This document shows positions 33,631-42,664 of a DNA stretch of 64,000 nt, one piece after another. The DNA lies in contig DAJPGB010000001.1 of assembly GCA_025992855.1 (NCBI GenBank), forward strand, positions 744,001-808,000, in the 5' to 3' direction. The stretch's first letter is position 1, and the number at the start of each line of letters is the position of its first letter. Under the pieces are notes generated by a model. It worked only from the letters and a program-made list of their open reading frames with translations, was not told the origin of the DNA and did not search any database. This DNA is from Coriobacteriaceae bacterium. GTDB lineage: Bacteria; Actinomycetota; Coriobacteriia; Coriobacteriales; Coriobacteriaceae. A program made the translations under genes and the position numbers.

Positions 33631-34281
33631 ATGCGTGACATTCATTGCCATATCTTGCCGGGTGTAGACGACGGCGCCGCCGATCTCGATGAGAGCTTGG
33701 CGATGCTCGAGGCTGCCAAGCGGGCCGGTGTAACCAGAATCGTTTGCACTCCTCACTGCCGTGATCCCTATTTTGATTACGACAAGATGTGGGATGCCTT
33801 TGAGCTGCTGCGTGATAACGCTGACGGTTTTCCGCTCCAGATGGGCTTCGAGGTCAACCATCGAAAGCTCGTTGAGCTTGGTATCGATGCCGCGGAGCAC
33901 TTGCATTTCGATGGGACCAACGAGTTTCTGCTCGAACTTTCGACGCATGCCGATGCGTATGCGTTTAGAGAGTACGAGAACACGATTTACGATTTGCAGT
34001 GCCGTGGCTACCAGGTGATCATCGCTCATCCTGAGCGCTATCGTGCGGTTCAAAAGGATGTAAGCGTTGCGGAGCGTCTGGTCGATATGGGCTGCAAGCT
34101 GCAGGCTTCGGCGGACTTTATTGCCGGCGGTCGCTTTGGTCGCGAGAAAAAGCCGGCACAGCGCCTGTTCGATCAGAACCTGTACAGCTTCATCGCGAGC
34201 GATGCCCATAACGTGGGTCATTACGACTGCCTGGCGAAGGCTCGCGCGAAGTTTAGCGTGCGCGGAGCTCATTTTCGCTAA
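33631..34281 (+). CDS. CpsB/YwqE-like PHP-family tyrosine phosphatase
   Basis: The 216-residue metal-dependent phosphatase has the PHP start MRDIHCHILPGVDDGAADL, then CTPHCRDPYF, EVNHRK, IAHPERYR and FIASDAHNVGHYD, all metal ligands of the CpsB/YwqE family. It dephosphorylates the tyrosine kinase encoded just upstream. Together the three genes form a complete regulatory triad. Confidence 0.92.
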   Translation: MRDIHCHILPGVDDGAADLDESLAMLEAAKRAGVTRIVCTPHCRDPYFDYDKMWDAFELLRDNADGFPLQMGFEVNHRKLVELGIDAAEHLHFDGTNEFLLELSTHADAYAFREYENTIYDLQCRGYQVIIAHPERYRAVQKDVSVAERLVDMGCKLQASADFIAGGRFGREKKPAQRLFDQNLYSFIASDAHNVGHYDCLAKARAKFSVRGAHFR

Positions 34282-34320
34282 TATCTGTCCCTAACGTTCG
34301 CATTGAATGAAAGGGCAGCC

Positions 34321-34821
34321 ATGGATATTCAACTTAAGACGGGATGTTTTGATGACGCGGCGTTGGTGCGCCGCGTCGTTTTTATAGACGAGCAGGGCTA
34401 CGAGAATGAGTTCGACGCTATCGACGAGGATCCAAACTGCATTCATGTGACGCTCTATGTAGACGGCGAGCTTGCCGGTTGCTCGCGCGTGTTTCCCGAA
34501 GAGCTTGAGCGCGTGGCTGACGCAGGGGCCCCGGTGTTGCCGGCATGCGACATGGACGAAGGCGTTGCGGCGGGGGAGACCTACATTATGGGGCGCGTCG
34601 CCGTGCTGCCGGCTATGCGTCGTCGCGGACTGGCGAGTGCGATCGTCGAGGCCAGTGCTTCGTGTGCACGCGATGCCGGCGCTAAGCTTATTAAGCTGCA
34701 TGCGCAGGAATACGTGTTGCCGCTCTATGCAAAGGCGGGCTACACGCAAATTGCCCCGGTAGATTACGAAGACGAGGGCCAGCCCCATGTCTGGATGGCC
34801 AAACGCGTAGATGGCAGATAG
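34321..34821 (+). CDS. GNAT-family N-acetyltransferase
   Basis: The 166-residue protein has a GNAT core: RRVVFIDEQGYENEFD, strand HVTLYVDGELAGCSRVFPE, acetyl-CoA-binding GRVAVLPAMRRRGLASAIVE and a C-terminal LHAQEYVLPLYAKAGY. The substrate is unknown. ATG 34321 follows AAAGGG; a TTG six codons upstream is less likely. Confidence 0.85.
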   Translation: MDIQLKTGCFDDAALVRRVVFIDEQGYENEFDAIDEDPNCIHVTLYVDGELAGCSRVFPEELERVADAGAPVLPACDMDEGVAAGETYIMGRVAVLPAMRRRGLASAIVEASASCARDAGAKLIKLHAQEYVLPLYAKAGYTQIAPVDYEDEGQPHVWMAKRVDGR

Positions 34822-34822
34822 G

Positions 34823-34862
34823 GACGTTCCTTTTCTGCCGGCAGTTGGGGACGCTCCTTGGC
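34823..34862. repeat. Degenerate GGGACG repeat remnants
   Basis: GGGACGTTCCTTTT and GGGGACGCTCCTTGG occur as two same-strand halves around CTGCCGGCAG. They resemble broken arms of the GGGAC-containing palindromes elsewhere in the window. Confidence 0.45.
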
Positions 34863-35024
34863 AATTGGCGCATCGGAGCGCTTAGACATACAGTTTTTCG
34901 ATTCCGTATGTATATATGCGCGCTAATGGGTTATAAAATCTAAGTCTGAACATAGCAGGTCTGCGATTCGGCTCGGGCGACCGGGCCGTTTTTTGCGGAC
35001 GGGGGTAGCGCGAAAGGACTGCAC

Positions 35025-37049
35025 ATGCGTCAATTTAAGACCGAGAGCAAAAAACTGCTCGACCTCATGATCAACTCCATCTACACCAATAAAGAAATCT
35101 TCCTGCGCGAGCTTATCTCTAACGCGAGCGACGCCGTCGACAAGCTCAACTTTAAGAGCCTGCAGGACCCGAGCGTCAAGATCGACCAGGGCGACCTGGC
35201 CATTCGCGTCTCCTTTGATAAAGACGCCCGCACCATTACCATCTCGGATAACGGCATTGGCATGACCGCCGAGGAGCTGGAGCGCAATCTGGGCACCATC
35301 GCCCATTCCGGCTCCGAGGAGTTTAAGACCGAGAACGCCGAGCAGCAGGGCTCCGATGTCGACATCATCGGTCAGTTTGGCGTGGGCTTCTACTCGGCTT
35401 TTATGGTCGCCAGCCATGTGAAGGTCGTCAGCCGCGCCTACGGCGAGGATGTCGCCCATGTGTGGGAATCCGACGGTCTTGAGGGCTACACCATCGAGGA
35501 CGGCGAGCGCGCCGAGCACGGTACCGATGTCATCCTGACGCTGCGCGAGAACGAGAAGCTCGATGCCGACGGCGAGGCCGAGACCTACGATCGCTTCCTG
35601 ACCGAGTGGGGTCTCAAGAGCCTGATTCAGCAGTACAGTAACTATGTGCGTTACCCGATCCAGATGATGGTGTCCAAGAGCCGCCAGAAACCCAAGCCCG
35701 AGGACGCCGGCGACGATTACAAGCCCGAGTACGAGGACTACCAGGAGCTCGAGACCGTCAATTCCATGACACCGATCTGGAAGAAGCACAGCTCCGATGT
35801 CGAGCAGAAGGACTACGACGAGTTCTACAAGTCCACGTTCCACGACTTTGACGATCCTGCGCGCACCATCAGCTTCCACGCCGAGGGCACGCTCGAGTAT
35901 GACGCCCTGTTGTTTGTGCCGGGACGCGCGCCGTTCGATCTGTACAGCAAGGACTACGAGAAGGGTCTGGCGCTCTACAGCTCCAACGTCCTGATCATGG
36001 AGAAGTGCGACGACCTGCTGCCCGACTACTACAACTTTGTCCGCGGCGTCGTGGATTCCGCCGACGTGTCGCTCAACATCTCGCGCGAGACGCTGCAGCA
36101 GAACCGTCAGCTCAAGGCCATCGCCAAGCGTGTGGAAAAGAAGATTACCGCCGACCTTGAGGATATGCGTGACAACGACCGTGAGGTCTACGAGAAGTTC
36201 TTTGAGAACTTTGGCCGCGGTCTTAAGTACGGCATCTACTCGAGCTATGGCATGAAGGCCGATGAGCTCGCCGACCTGTTGCTGTTCTGGTCTGCCAAGG
36301 AACAGAAGATGATTACCCTGGCCGAGTATGCCAAGGGCATGCCTGAGGATCAGAAGGCCATCTACTACGCCGCCGGCGACTCGCGTGAGCGCTTGGCCAA
36401 GATGCCCGTGGTAAAGGGCGTGCTCGACCGCGGCTATGACGTGCTGCTGCTGACGCAGGATGTGGATGAGTTCACGTTCCAGGCTATGCGTGAGTACGTT
36501 GCCGCCGATATGCCCAAGATCTACGAGGACGATGCTGCCCGCGAGGCTGCCGAGAAGGCTGTGGCCGACGGTGCCGAGCCCGAGGTCGAGGATCGTCATC
36601 TAGAGCTCAAGAACGTTGCGACCGGTGATCTTGACCTGGCGACCGAGGACGAGAAGAAGGAGGCCGAGGACGCCACCAAGGAGAACGAGGACCTCTTTAG
36701 CGCTATGAAGGAGGCGCTCGGTGACAAGGTCGAGAAAGTCGCCGTCTCCGCGCGCCTGACCGATGCCCCCGCTTGTATCACCACCGAGGGCCCACTTTCG
36801 CTCGAGATGGAGAAGGTGCTCCAGAAGGGACCCGAGGGCGCGCCCGACGGCATGCCCAAGAGCCAACGCGTGCTCGAGCTCAACGCCAAGCACCCGGTCT
36901 TTGACAAGCTTGTCGCTGCCCAGAAGGCAGGCGACGCCGACAAGATCAAGCAGTACTCCGGTCTGCTCTATGACCAGGCTCTGCTGGTCGAGGGCATCCT
37001 CCCCGAGGACCCCGTAGCCTTCGCGGCGGCTGTTTGCAACTTGATGTAG
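35025..37049 (+). CDS. htpG: Hsp90-family chaperone HtpG
   Basis: The 674-residue protein has the Hsp90 N-terminal ATPase domain (YTNKEIFLRELISNASDAVD, DNGIGMTAEEL, IGQFGVGFYSAFMVA), middle domain (DSADVSLNISRETLQQNRQL) and C-terminal dimerisation domain. It refolds or matures client proteins in the cytosol, cycling with ATP. The acidic segment near residues 505-565 is longer than in E. coli HtpG. A palindrome follows the gene. Confidence 0.95.
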   Translation: MRQFKTESKKLLDLMINSIYTNKEIFLRELISNASDAVDKLNFKSLQDPSVKIDQGDLAIRVSFDKDARTITISDNGIGMTAEELERNLGTIAHSGSEEFKTENAEQQGSDVDIIGQFGVGFYSAFMVASHVKVVSRAYGEDVAHVWESDGLEGYTIEDGERAEHGTDVILTLRENEKLDADGEAETYDRFLTEWGLKSLIQQYSNYVRYPIQMMVSKSRQKPKPEDAGDDYKPEYEDYQELETVNSMTPIWKKHSSDVEQKDYDEFYKSTFHDFDDPARTISFHAEGTLEYDALLFVPGRAPFDLYSKDYEKGLALYSSNVLIMEKCDDLLPDYYNFVRGVVDSADVSLNISRETLQQNRQLKAIAKRVEKKITADLEDMRDNDREVYEKFFENFGRGLKYGIYSSYGMKADELADLLLFWSAKEQKMITLAEYAKGMPEDQKAIYYAAGDSRERLAKMPVVKGVLDRGYDVLLLTQDVDEFTFQAMREYVAADMPKIYEDDAAREAAEKAVADGAEPEVEDRHLELKNVATGDLDLATEDEKKEAEDATKENEDLFSAMKEALGDKVEKVAVSARLTDAPACITTEGPLSLEMEKVLQKGPEGAPDGMPKSQRVLELNAKHPVFDKLVAAQKAGDADKIKQYSGLLYDQALLVEGILPEDPVAFAAAVCNLM

Positions 37050-37360
37050 TTCGGGGATACGGCACCGTAGCTAGATTAGAACGAGAGTGGATAATCTCCC
37101 ACTTTTGGCTCGAATGCGGGCTTGAAGTGGGAGATTTTCCACTCTCGTTTCCTTTTGAATGATCCCTTCGTCCCCAAGGGATCATTTATTTGTGCGGGTT
37201 GTGGTTTTGTGACCTGCTGAAATTTAAGATACTGTACATCTGTACGCTAACTCATCTTCGTAGTATATTGCTACCCGCAAAACTCAGCACCATTGTGCTT
37301 TGAGACGTTAAAGCGCCTACTACAATGGTTGTCGATAGTACGATTCGATTCAACGACAGG
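37050..37360. other. Intergenic region with two palindromes
   Basis: No gene is supported in these 311 bases. They hold a 25-bp-arm palindrome (37080-37104 and 37125-37149, 20-nt loop, one mismatch) and a smaller hairpin AATGATCCCTT/AAGGGATCATT (37158-37168 and 37176-37186), which together could end htpG transcription. TACAAT at 37321-37326 is a candidate -10 box for the next gene. Confidence 0.7.
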
Positions 37361-40141
37361 ATGGATGGTCCAAGCGTGAGTCTCGGCAGCAAACTATCCA
37401 ACGCAAAGGTATCCTTTGCGATCTTTAAGCGTGACATCAAGCGATTGCTCGTGAACCCCGTCGCCTTGGTGGTTACCCTTGGCGTGTGTGTTATTCCCTC
37501 GCTGTATGCCTGGTACAACATCGTGGCCAACTGGGATCCGTACGGAAACACCCAGGGCATCAAGATTGCCATCGCCAACAACGATCGGGGCACCCAAAAC
37601 GACCTGGTGGGTGAGCTCAACGCGGGCGATCAGGTCGTCGATCAGCTCAAGGAGAACGATCAACTGGGCTGGACCTTCGTCGATTCTGCGGCCGATGCCA
37701 AAGAGGGCGTCGAGAGCGGTGAGTACTATGCGGCCATCGTAGTCCCCAAGAACTTCTCGGATAACCTGGTTTCGATGCTCGACGGCAACTACCATCAGCC
37801 CAAGCTTACGTACTACGTCAATGAGAAGAAGAGCGCTATTGCGCCCAAGGTTACCGACACCGGTGCAAACACCATCGAGGAGCAGATCAACTCGGAATTT
37901 GTCTCCACGGTGGGCGAGACCGTTGCCAGTATTGCCAAGGATGCCGGAGTCGATTTAAAGGACAAGGCAACCCAGACTCAGGATTCGTTGGCCGGTTCGG
38001 TATCAGAGGCTTCCGATACGTTGGGCGAAGTGCGTGATTCGATTGGCGACATGAATGCCGCCATCGATAAGACGAGTGGTTCCATTGCCTCGGCAGATGC
38101 GGCACTTGCCGGTCTGCAGGGTCAGGCGCCGTCGCTGACGCAGGCGATCTCCCAGGGCAATGACCTGCTGGGCGAGGCTCGCGCCACGGCGGGCAACTCT
38201 GTCGCCTCGCTCTCCAAGGCGCTCTCGGAAGGCAGCCTTGCGCTCACCAAGACGTCAGCCTCCGCAAACGCTGCGATTGGCAAGCTGACGGGCACGGTCG
38301 CATCTACGACTACCCGTATCGACAACTCGCTTGAGTCTCTCCAAGCGACGATCGACCACAATAAGGCCGTTATCGGGCACTTGGAAATTCTCGTCAATGA
38401 CACGTCGACAGGTTCCAAGGAAATTGACGCGCGCATTGTATCGATCATCGATTTGCTCCGCGAGCAGAATGAAAAGCTTCAGAGCATCAAGGACGGTCTG
38501 TCTGCGCAGTCGAGCGCCATGGCGAATGACGCCGCGGCTGTCTCGGGTGCCAGCGACGCTATCAATAACGCAATTCAGACCGGTGCGACCAACCTTGGCC
38601 AGGCCCAGACGGACCTGGGTCAAAACGCGCTGCCGAAGGCCTCGAGCGCGCTCGACTCTTTTGCTGCCGTTTCGGGCGACCTGACCGGTATCGTCTCGGG
38701 TATGACACCTACACTTGCAAATGCGCGCGGCACGTTGGCGCAGCTTAGCGCTACGCTCGGCCAGGCCAAGACCACGCTGTCCCAGACCGATTCCTCGCTT
38801 GCCAAGGTCCAGGACAAGCTTGCAACCGCCGCCAATGACATCGCGGCGCTGCAGATCTCCGAGTCCATGGGCGAGCTGGCCGATCTGATGGGCGTCGATG
38901 TCAATGACGTGGCAGATTTCATGGCGTCTCCGGTTGAGTTGACGTCCAAGTCAATCTATCCGGTCAAGAGCTTTGGCTCGGGCATCGCTCCCTTCTACAC
39001 CAATCTGGCGCTTTGGGTGGGCGGCTATGTGCTCATCGCCATCTACAAGCTCGAGGTCGACCGCGAAGGCATCGGCAGCTTTACCGCGCGTCAGGGCTAC
39101 TTTGGCCGCTGGTTGCTGCTGGTGATCCTGGGCGCGTTGCAGGCCATCATCGTTACGGTAGGCGATCTGGTGATCGGCGTGCAGTGCGTCAGCCCGCTGC
39201 TGTTCGTGCTGGGCGGCATCGCCATCTCGTTCACCTACGTCAATATCATCTATGCGCTGTCCACCACGTTTAAGCATATCGGCAAGGCTATCGGCGTCAT
39301 TCTGGTTATCGTGCAGATCCCGGGTTCGTCGGGCATGTACCCCATCGAGATGATGCCAGGCTTCTTCCAGTGGTTGCACCCGCTGCTGCCCTTTACCTAC
39401 GGCATCAATCTGCTGCGCGAGACGGTCGGCGGCATGTACTCGTTCAACTACCTGTTTAACCTGTGCATTCTGGGCGTGTTCTTGATCGTGGCGCTCTTTA
39501 TCGGTCTGCAGCTGCGTCCGCTGCTGCTCAACCTTAACCTGCTCTTTGATAAACAGCTTTCCACGACCGGTATGATGATTTGCGAGTCCAACGACCTGCC
39601 GCGCCAGCGCTACTCGCTGCGCACGGCCATGCGTGTCATGCTCGATTCCGATTCGTACCGTCGCGAACTGCTCGATCATGCGGTCGCCTTTGAACATCGC
39701 TACCCGTACTACATCAAGGGCGGTTTTGCCGCCGTGGTGGGCGTTCAGGTCCTGCTCTTTGTCCTGTCGACGGTTCTCGATATCGACAATAACGGCAAGA
39801 TCATCCTGCTTGTCATTTGGATCATCTCGGTTATTGCCATCTGCGGCTGGCTTATCAATATCGAATATATCCGCGCGAGCCTCAATACCCAGATGCGCAT
39901 CTCGGCGCTTTCGGATGAGGACCTGCGTCGCGAGATGCGCGAGCACACGGCCGCCATTCCTGCCGCCCGCCACATGTTTGGCCTCAACGCCAGCGAGCGT
40001 GGTGCCAAGGGCGGCGATCAGTCCACGGGCCGCTTGCCGCATATCGGCTCGCACCATAAATCTCAGGGCAGCGACAGCACAGCCACAAATGATGGAGATA
40101 CCACCGCGCTTGGCAAGCACTCCAAAGGAGGTGAGGCATAA
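37361..40141 (+). CDS. YhgE/Pip-domain membrane protein 1
   Basis: The protein (about 926 residues) has one N-terminal membrane segment (LVVTLGVCVIPSLYAWYNIV), the family motif NWDPYGNTQGIKIAIANNDR, a long exported helical region rich in Ala, Ser and Thr (residues about 190-520), and at least five membrane segments at the C-terminal end. YhgE/Pip proteins include phage-infection proteins and are linked to export functions. The extra C-terminal cytoplasmic tail (about 90 residues) is absent from its neighbour. The start is uncertain: ATG 37361 or GTG 37376; an ATG at 37325 overlaps the likely -10 box. Confidence 0.82.
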   Translation: MDGPSVSLGSKLSNAKVSFAIFKRDIKRLLVNPVALVVTLGVCVIPSLYAWYNIVANWDPYGNTQGIKIAIANNDRGTQNDLVGELNAGDQVVDQLKENDQLGWTFVDSAADAKEGVESGEYYAAIVVPKNFSDNLVSMLDGNYHQPKLTYYVNEKKSAIAPKVTDTGANTIEEQINSEFVSTVGETVASIAKDAGVDLKDKATQTQDSLAGSVSEASDTLGEVRDSIGDMNAAIDKTSGSIASADAALAGLQGQAPSLTQAISQGNDLLGEARATAGNSVASLSKALSEGSLALTKTSASANAAIGKLTGTVASTTTRIDNSLESLQATIDHNKAVIGHLEILVNDTSTGSKEIDARIVSIIDLLREQNEKLQSIKDGLSAQSSAMANDAAAVSGASDAINNAIQTGATNLGQAQTDLGQNALPKASSALDSFAAVSGDLTGIVSGMTPTLANARGTLAQLSATLGQAKTTLSQTDSSLAKVQDKLATAANDIAALQISESMGELADLMGVDVNDVADFMASPVELTSKSIYPVKSFGSGIAPFYTNLALWVGGYVLIAIYKLEVDREGIGSFTARQGYFGRWLLLVILGALQAIIVTVGDLVIGVQCVSPLLFVLGGIAISFTYVNIIYALSTTFKHIGKAIGVILVIVQIPGSSGMYPIEMMPGFFQWLHPLLPFTYGINLLRETVGGMYSFNYLFNLCILGVFLIVALFIGLQLRPLLLNLNLLFDKQLSTTGMMICESNDLPRQRYSLRTAMRVMLDSDSYRRELLDHAVAFEHRYPYYIKGGFAAVVGVQVLLFVLSTVLDIDNNGKIILLVIWIISVIAICGWLINIEYIRASLNTQMRISALSDEDLRREMREHTAAIPAARHMFGLNASERGAKGGDQSTGRLPHIGSHHKSQGSDSTATNDGDTTALGKHSKGGEA

Positions 40142-42331
40142 ATGAAGAACATCCTGCATCTGTTTAGGCGCGATGTCCAAAACGTGTCTCGCTCCGTGAT
40201 CGGCTTGATTGTCGTGATGGGCCTCATTATCGTGCCGTGTCTGTACGCGTGGTTTAACATCGCCGGCAGCTGGGATCCGTACGGCAACACCGGCAATCTT
40301 AAGATCGCCGTGGTCAACACCGATGAGGGTTACGAGAGCGATCTGATTCCCGTCGAGGTTAACGTGGGCGAAAACGTGACCGCCACCCTACGCGGCAACG
40401 AGAGCTTCGATTGGGTTGTGCTTAACGATCGCGAAAAGGCTATCGAGGGCGTTAAGTCGGGCGCGTACTATGCTGCCGTCGTTATCCCCAAAACGTTTAG
40501 CGCTGACATGATGACGCTTTTCTCGACCGAGGTGAAGCACGCCGATATCGAGTTCTATGAGAACCAGAAGGCCAACGCCATCGCACAGATCGTGACTGAA
40601 AAGGGTTCGAGCGCCGTCCAGAGTCAGGTCAACGAGACCTTTACCAAGACCATCACGACCATCGGCCTTAAGACCGTGTCCAGCCTGCTCGACTATATGA
40701 GTACCGACCAGGTGAGCAACTTTATCGCCAATCTGTCCTCGACGCTGGGCGATTCGGTCGAGGACCTGCTGGACGTTCAGGCGAGTGCGACGTCGCTCGC
40801 GGGCATTTTGAGCTCCACGTCCGATTCACTGACATCGGCGGGCGGCATGCTCAAGCAGACGGGCACCGTTGATGAGTCGACGAAGCAGCTGATGGAGCAC
40901 GCCAAGAGCGGCATCAATGATTCCAAGGAAGCGCTCAAGGCCGCCAACGATGCCGTTGACGCAGCGATTGACGGAAGCGCGGGCTCGTTCGACAACGTGT
41001 CCGCCGAGCTTGCGAAGGCATTCGATGCCGCGAATCAGCATGTTGACCTTACGGTGTCTCAGCTCAACGAAGCCGCAGCGGCGCTCAATACGCGTGCTGA
41101 CGATATCGATGCGATGGCCGATCAGCTCCGCAACCTTGCCGACCAGGTGAGTGATGACAAGCTCAAAGACGGTCTCGAGTCCGCTGCGACGTCGCTGGGC
41201 AGAATTGCCGTGGAGTACCGCAACAATGCGAAGGACCTGACGGCGACCGCAAAGTCCCTTTCGGACGGCATGGCGGAGGTCAACAACTCGCGTGCCGAGG
41301 TCGACCAGGCCATCGCCGATGCCAAGGCGGGTATCTCGGGAGCCAAGTCCGACTACGATTCCACGTTCTCGGTTAAGGCCAAGGAGCTCAAGAAGACCAT
41401 TTCGGGCGTTCTGGATTCCCTGAACGGTATCTCGGGTGACTTGGATAGCGCCGTGAGCGGTCTGACCGACGCCTCTGGTTCGCTCGCGAAGGGTCTCTCC
41501 AAGGCTGCAGGGCTCGTCAACAAGGCTTCTGACCAGCTGGGTGAGGCATCGGACAAGATCAGCGCGTTCAAGGACGAGCTCGACGGCGCCCTGATGTCGG
41601 GTGACCTGGCGACGATCAAGACGATGATCGGCAACGACCCCGAGGGTTTGGCCGTGTCGCTTTCCGGTCCCGTCGCGCTCGATCGTAAGCCGGTCTATCC
41701 AATCCGCAATTACGGTTCGGCCATGGCGCCGTTCTATACGATCCTGTCGCTGTGGGTGGGCTCGATCGTGCTGGCAGCCATGATGAAGGTCTCGGTTGAC
41801 GACGAACTCATCAACGAGCTGATCCCCGTGCGCCTGCACGAGATCTACCTGGGCCGCTACCTGTTCTTTGGAGGTCTGGCCCTGCTGCAGGCGACACTCG
41901 TGTGCGCGGGCGACATCCTGTTCTTTGGCATCCAATGCGACAACCCGCTGCAGTTTGTACTTGCCGGCTGGGTCGCGAGTCTCGTGTTCTCCAATATCGT
42001 CTACACGCTCACCGTGTCGTTTGGTGATATCGGTAAGGCGCTCGCCGTCGTGCTGTTGGTTATGCAGGTCGGCGGTTCGGGCGGTACGTTCCCCATCGAG
42101 ATGACCGGCCCTGTGTTCCAGGCGATCTATCCGTTCCTGCCGTTCACCCACGGCATCAACGCCATGCATGCCGCCATGGCTGGCGCCTACCATATGGAGT
42201 ACTGGGTTGAACTTGGCATTCTGGCGAGCTATCTGATTCCGTCGCTGGCACTGGGCGTCGTCTTCCGCCGCCCGGTCATCAAAGCCAACGACTGGATTAT
42301 CGAAAAGCTGGAGTCAACAAAGCTTATTTAG
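40142..42331 (+). CDS. YhgE/Pip-domain membrane protein 2
   Basis: This 729-residue paralogue of the preceding gene repeats its layout: a N-terminal membrane segment (LIVVMGLIIVPCLYAWFNIA), SWDPYGNTGNLKIAVVNTDE, a long helical exported region and a C-terminal block of membrane segments. AAGGAGGTGAGGC gives a strong ribosome site. The start abuts the upstream stop. Tandem, co-directional, diverged copies suggest a heteromeric complex. Confidence 0.88.
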   Translation: MKNILHLFRRDVQNVSRSVIGLIVVMGLIIVPCLYAWFNIAGSWDPYGNTGNLKIAVVNTDEGYESDLIPVEVNVGENVTATLRGNESFDWVVLNDREKAIEGVKSGAYYAAVVIPKTFSADMMTLFSTEVKHADIEFYENQKANAIAQIVTEKGSSAVQSQVNETFTKTITTIGLKTVSSLLDYMSTDQVSNFIANLSSTLGDSVEDLLDVQASATSLAGILSSTSDSLTSAGGMLKQTGTVDESTKQLMEHAKSGINDSKEALKAANDAVDAAIDGSAGSFDNVSAELAKAFDAANQHVDLTVSQLNEAAAALNTRADDIDAMADQLRNLADQVSDDKLKDGLESAATSLGRIAVEYRNNAKDLTATAKSLSDGMAEVNNSRAEVDQAIADAKAGISGAKSDYDSTFSVKAKELKKTISGVLDSLNGISGDLDSAVSGLTDASGSLAKGLSKAAGLVNKASDQLGEASDKISAFKDELDGALMSGDLATIKTMIGNDPEGLAVSLSGPVALDRKPVYPIRNYGSAMAPFYTILSLWVGSIVLAAMMKVSVDDELINELIPVRLHEIYLGRYLFFGGLALLQATLVCAGDILFFGIQCDNPLQFVLAGWVASLVFSNIVYTLTVSFGDIGKALAVVLLVMQVGGSGGTFPIEMTGPVFQAIYPFLPFTHGINAMHAAMAGAYHMEYWVELGILASYLIPSLALGVVFRRPVIKANDWIIEKLESTKLI

Positions 42332-42664
42332 TTACGCGGTTTTACCAAACCGCGTAACGGCTCGACGCTGCAAACGTCCCTAAGCGGCAATCTGACGTTC
42401 AATTTCAAGGGCGCGACCAGAAGGTCAGCGCCCTTTCATTTCACGTCACCTTGCTCGCTTAGGGGCGTTTTCGCTGACGTTGCCGGAACATCGAGGTTTT
42501 CTGTACCGACGCTTTAGCGTAGTGAATTGCGTGGGTTGCTTGGTTGTTGCTACAGTAGCGGGGCGTGCCGGGGGTCCGGCGCGTCCCGTTTTTATTTGAC
42601 CATGAGGCGGCATGCGGTCACGCGCGTGCGGACACCACGCCCAGATTGAGCACGAGGATGTTCC
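42332..42664. other. Intergenic region with hairpins after the YhgE pair
   Basis: No gene is supported in these 333 bases. They hold a hairpin GTTACGCGGTTT/AAACCGCGTAAC (42331-42358), a nested palindrome (42373-42469), and a GC-rich hairpin with T run (GGGGCGTGCC... GGCGCGTCCC, about 42558-42590) that may be a leader terminator of the EamA gene. Confidence 0.65.
42373..42469. repeat. Nested palindrome with internal terminator hairpin
   Basis: Outer arms AACGTCCCTAAGCGGCAATC... (42373-42398) and ACGTCACCTTGCTCGCTTAG... (42443-42469) are complementary with a few mismatches. They enclose AAGGGCGCGACC/GGTCAGCGCCCTT (42407-42437), which is followed by TTTCATTT. The design matches the nested palindrome at 16422. 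Confidence 0.72.
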
